Source: CAZKTF01 sp964555565 (lineage in GTDB: Bacteria; Planctomycetota; JAJSAM01; JAKLKS01). Taken from it: a stretch of DNA of 11,950 bases. This document shows, piece by piece, positions 11,929 through 11,950 of the stretch. The notes under the pieces are model-generated. The model searched no databases and was not told the DNA's origin. It worked only from the letters and a program-made list of their open reading frames with translations. The translations under genes and the position numbers were made by a program. Position 1 is the stretch's first letter; every line of letters starts with the position of its first letter. The stretch is from the NCBI GenBank assembly GCA_964555565.1, contig CAZKTF010000103.1, positions 1 through 11,950 on the forward strand. Direction: 5' to 3'.

Positions 11929-11950
11929 TTCGCAATCAGGAGGTCAAGGG
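11929..11950 (+). repeat. Right attachment-site core (attR-like), tRNA-Ala fragment
   Basis: This is an exact 22-base copy of tRNA-Ala positions from the anticodon loop through the 5' T-stem arm, ending at the window edge. No acceptor, D arm or 5' anticodon stem precedes it (the upstream bases are CCCCCGTAGAAGGA), so it is not a second tRNA gene. It may continue to the CCA beyond the window. Confidence 0.75.

Larger units (their letters stand above)
5489..11950. mobile_element. Probable tRNA-Ala genomic island carrying chromate resistance, no integrase seen
   Basis: Direct repeats of part of tRNA-Ala bound 6.44 kb of DNA. The intact tRNA points its 3' end into the segment and the far end carries only the tRNA fragment, the usual geometry of tyrosine-recombinase integration. 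The cargo is a chr gene cluster of a type known from transposons and plasmids in other bacteria. Base composition supports foreign origin: two sampled 60-base lines in the 5.7-7.5 kb gene are about 60% and 67% GC, against about 77-83% in the kinase gene. There is no integrase, excisionase, transposase or conjugation gene between the repeats. So this is a decayed element, one mobilised in trans, or the left member of a tandem array whose integrase lies to the right. Confidence 0.6.

Noticed and set aside
11811..11950. Integron attC site or second tRNA gene at the right end
   Set aside because: The palindrome lacks GTTRRRY and RYYYAAC end motifs, and the sequence before the tRNA fragment cannot form acceptor, D or 5' anticodon-stem arms.
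1..11950. CRISPR array, insertion sequence or rRNA
   Set aside because: No regularly spaced repeats, no transposase-like frame and no rRNA-like stretch were seen on either strand.

Overview
The window is very GC-rich bacterial DNA. Sampled lines run from about 60% GC in the 5.7-7.5 kb gene to above 80% in the kinase gene. The gene types suggest a large-genome, soil- or groundwater-type bacterium: a large Ser/Thr kinase with zinc ribbons and TPR-like repeats, carboxypeptidase-regulatory-like secreted proteins, and many GTG starts. Planctomycetota is my best guess, but no marker gene fixes the phylum.

Left part (1-5457), ordinary chromosome: the 3' part of a TPR protein gene (+); a tRNA-Val(CAC) on the minus strand with an unusual C33; a 223-base spacer with two dyads, one made of facing G-quadruplex-type tracts; a 984-residue cytoplasmic Ser/Thr kinase (minus); and an AlkX/YcaQ-type DNA glycosylase gene (minus) 85 bases upstream of the kinase.

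Right part (5458-11950), a probable genomic island. An intact tRNA-Ala(CGC) (+) has its 3' end facing right. A 22-base piece of it, from the anticodon loop through the 5' arm of the T stem, recurs exactly and in direct orientation at 11929-11950, where the window ends. That is the arrangement left by site-specific integration into a tRNA gene. The 6.44 kb between the repeats is a chromate-resistance cassette. On the minus strand lie chrB (regulator/resistance), chrA (CHR efflux pump, 4-base overlap with chrB) and a membrane-anchored beta-domain/PDZ protein. On the plus strand lie a miniature ChrB-like reading frame with an apparent internal deletion, a secreted PepSY-like protein, and a Tat-exported Fe/Mn superoxide dismutase resembling ChrC of known chrBACF clusters. 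No integrase or transposase is visible.

Likely joint function: ChrB responds to chromate, ChrA removes it from the cytoplasm, and the exported SOD deals with superoxide produced when Cr(VI) is reduced outside. The PDZ and PepSY envelope proteins may be accessory factors not usually described with chr genes. The island end also carries a nested dyad of about 110 bases and short TTGTGCGCA repeats found near both ends, which could be recombination or termination structures.
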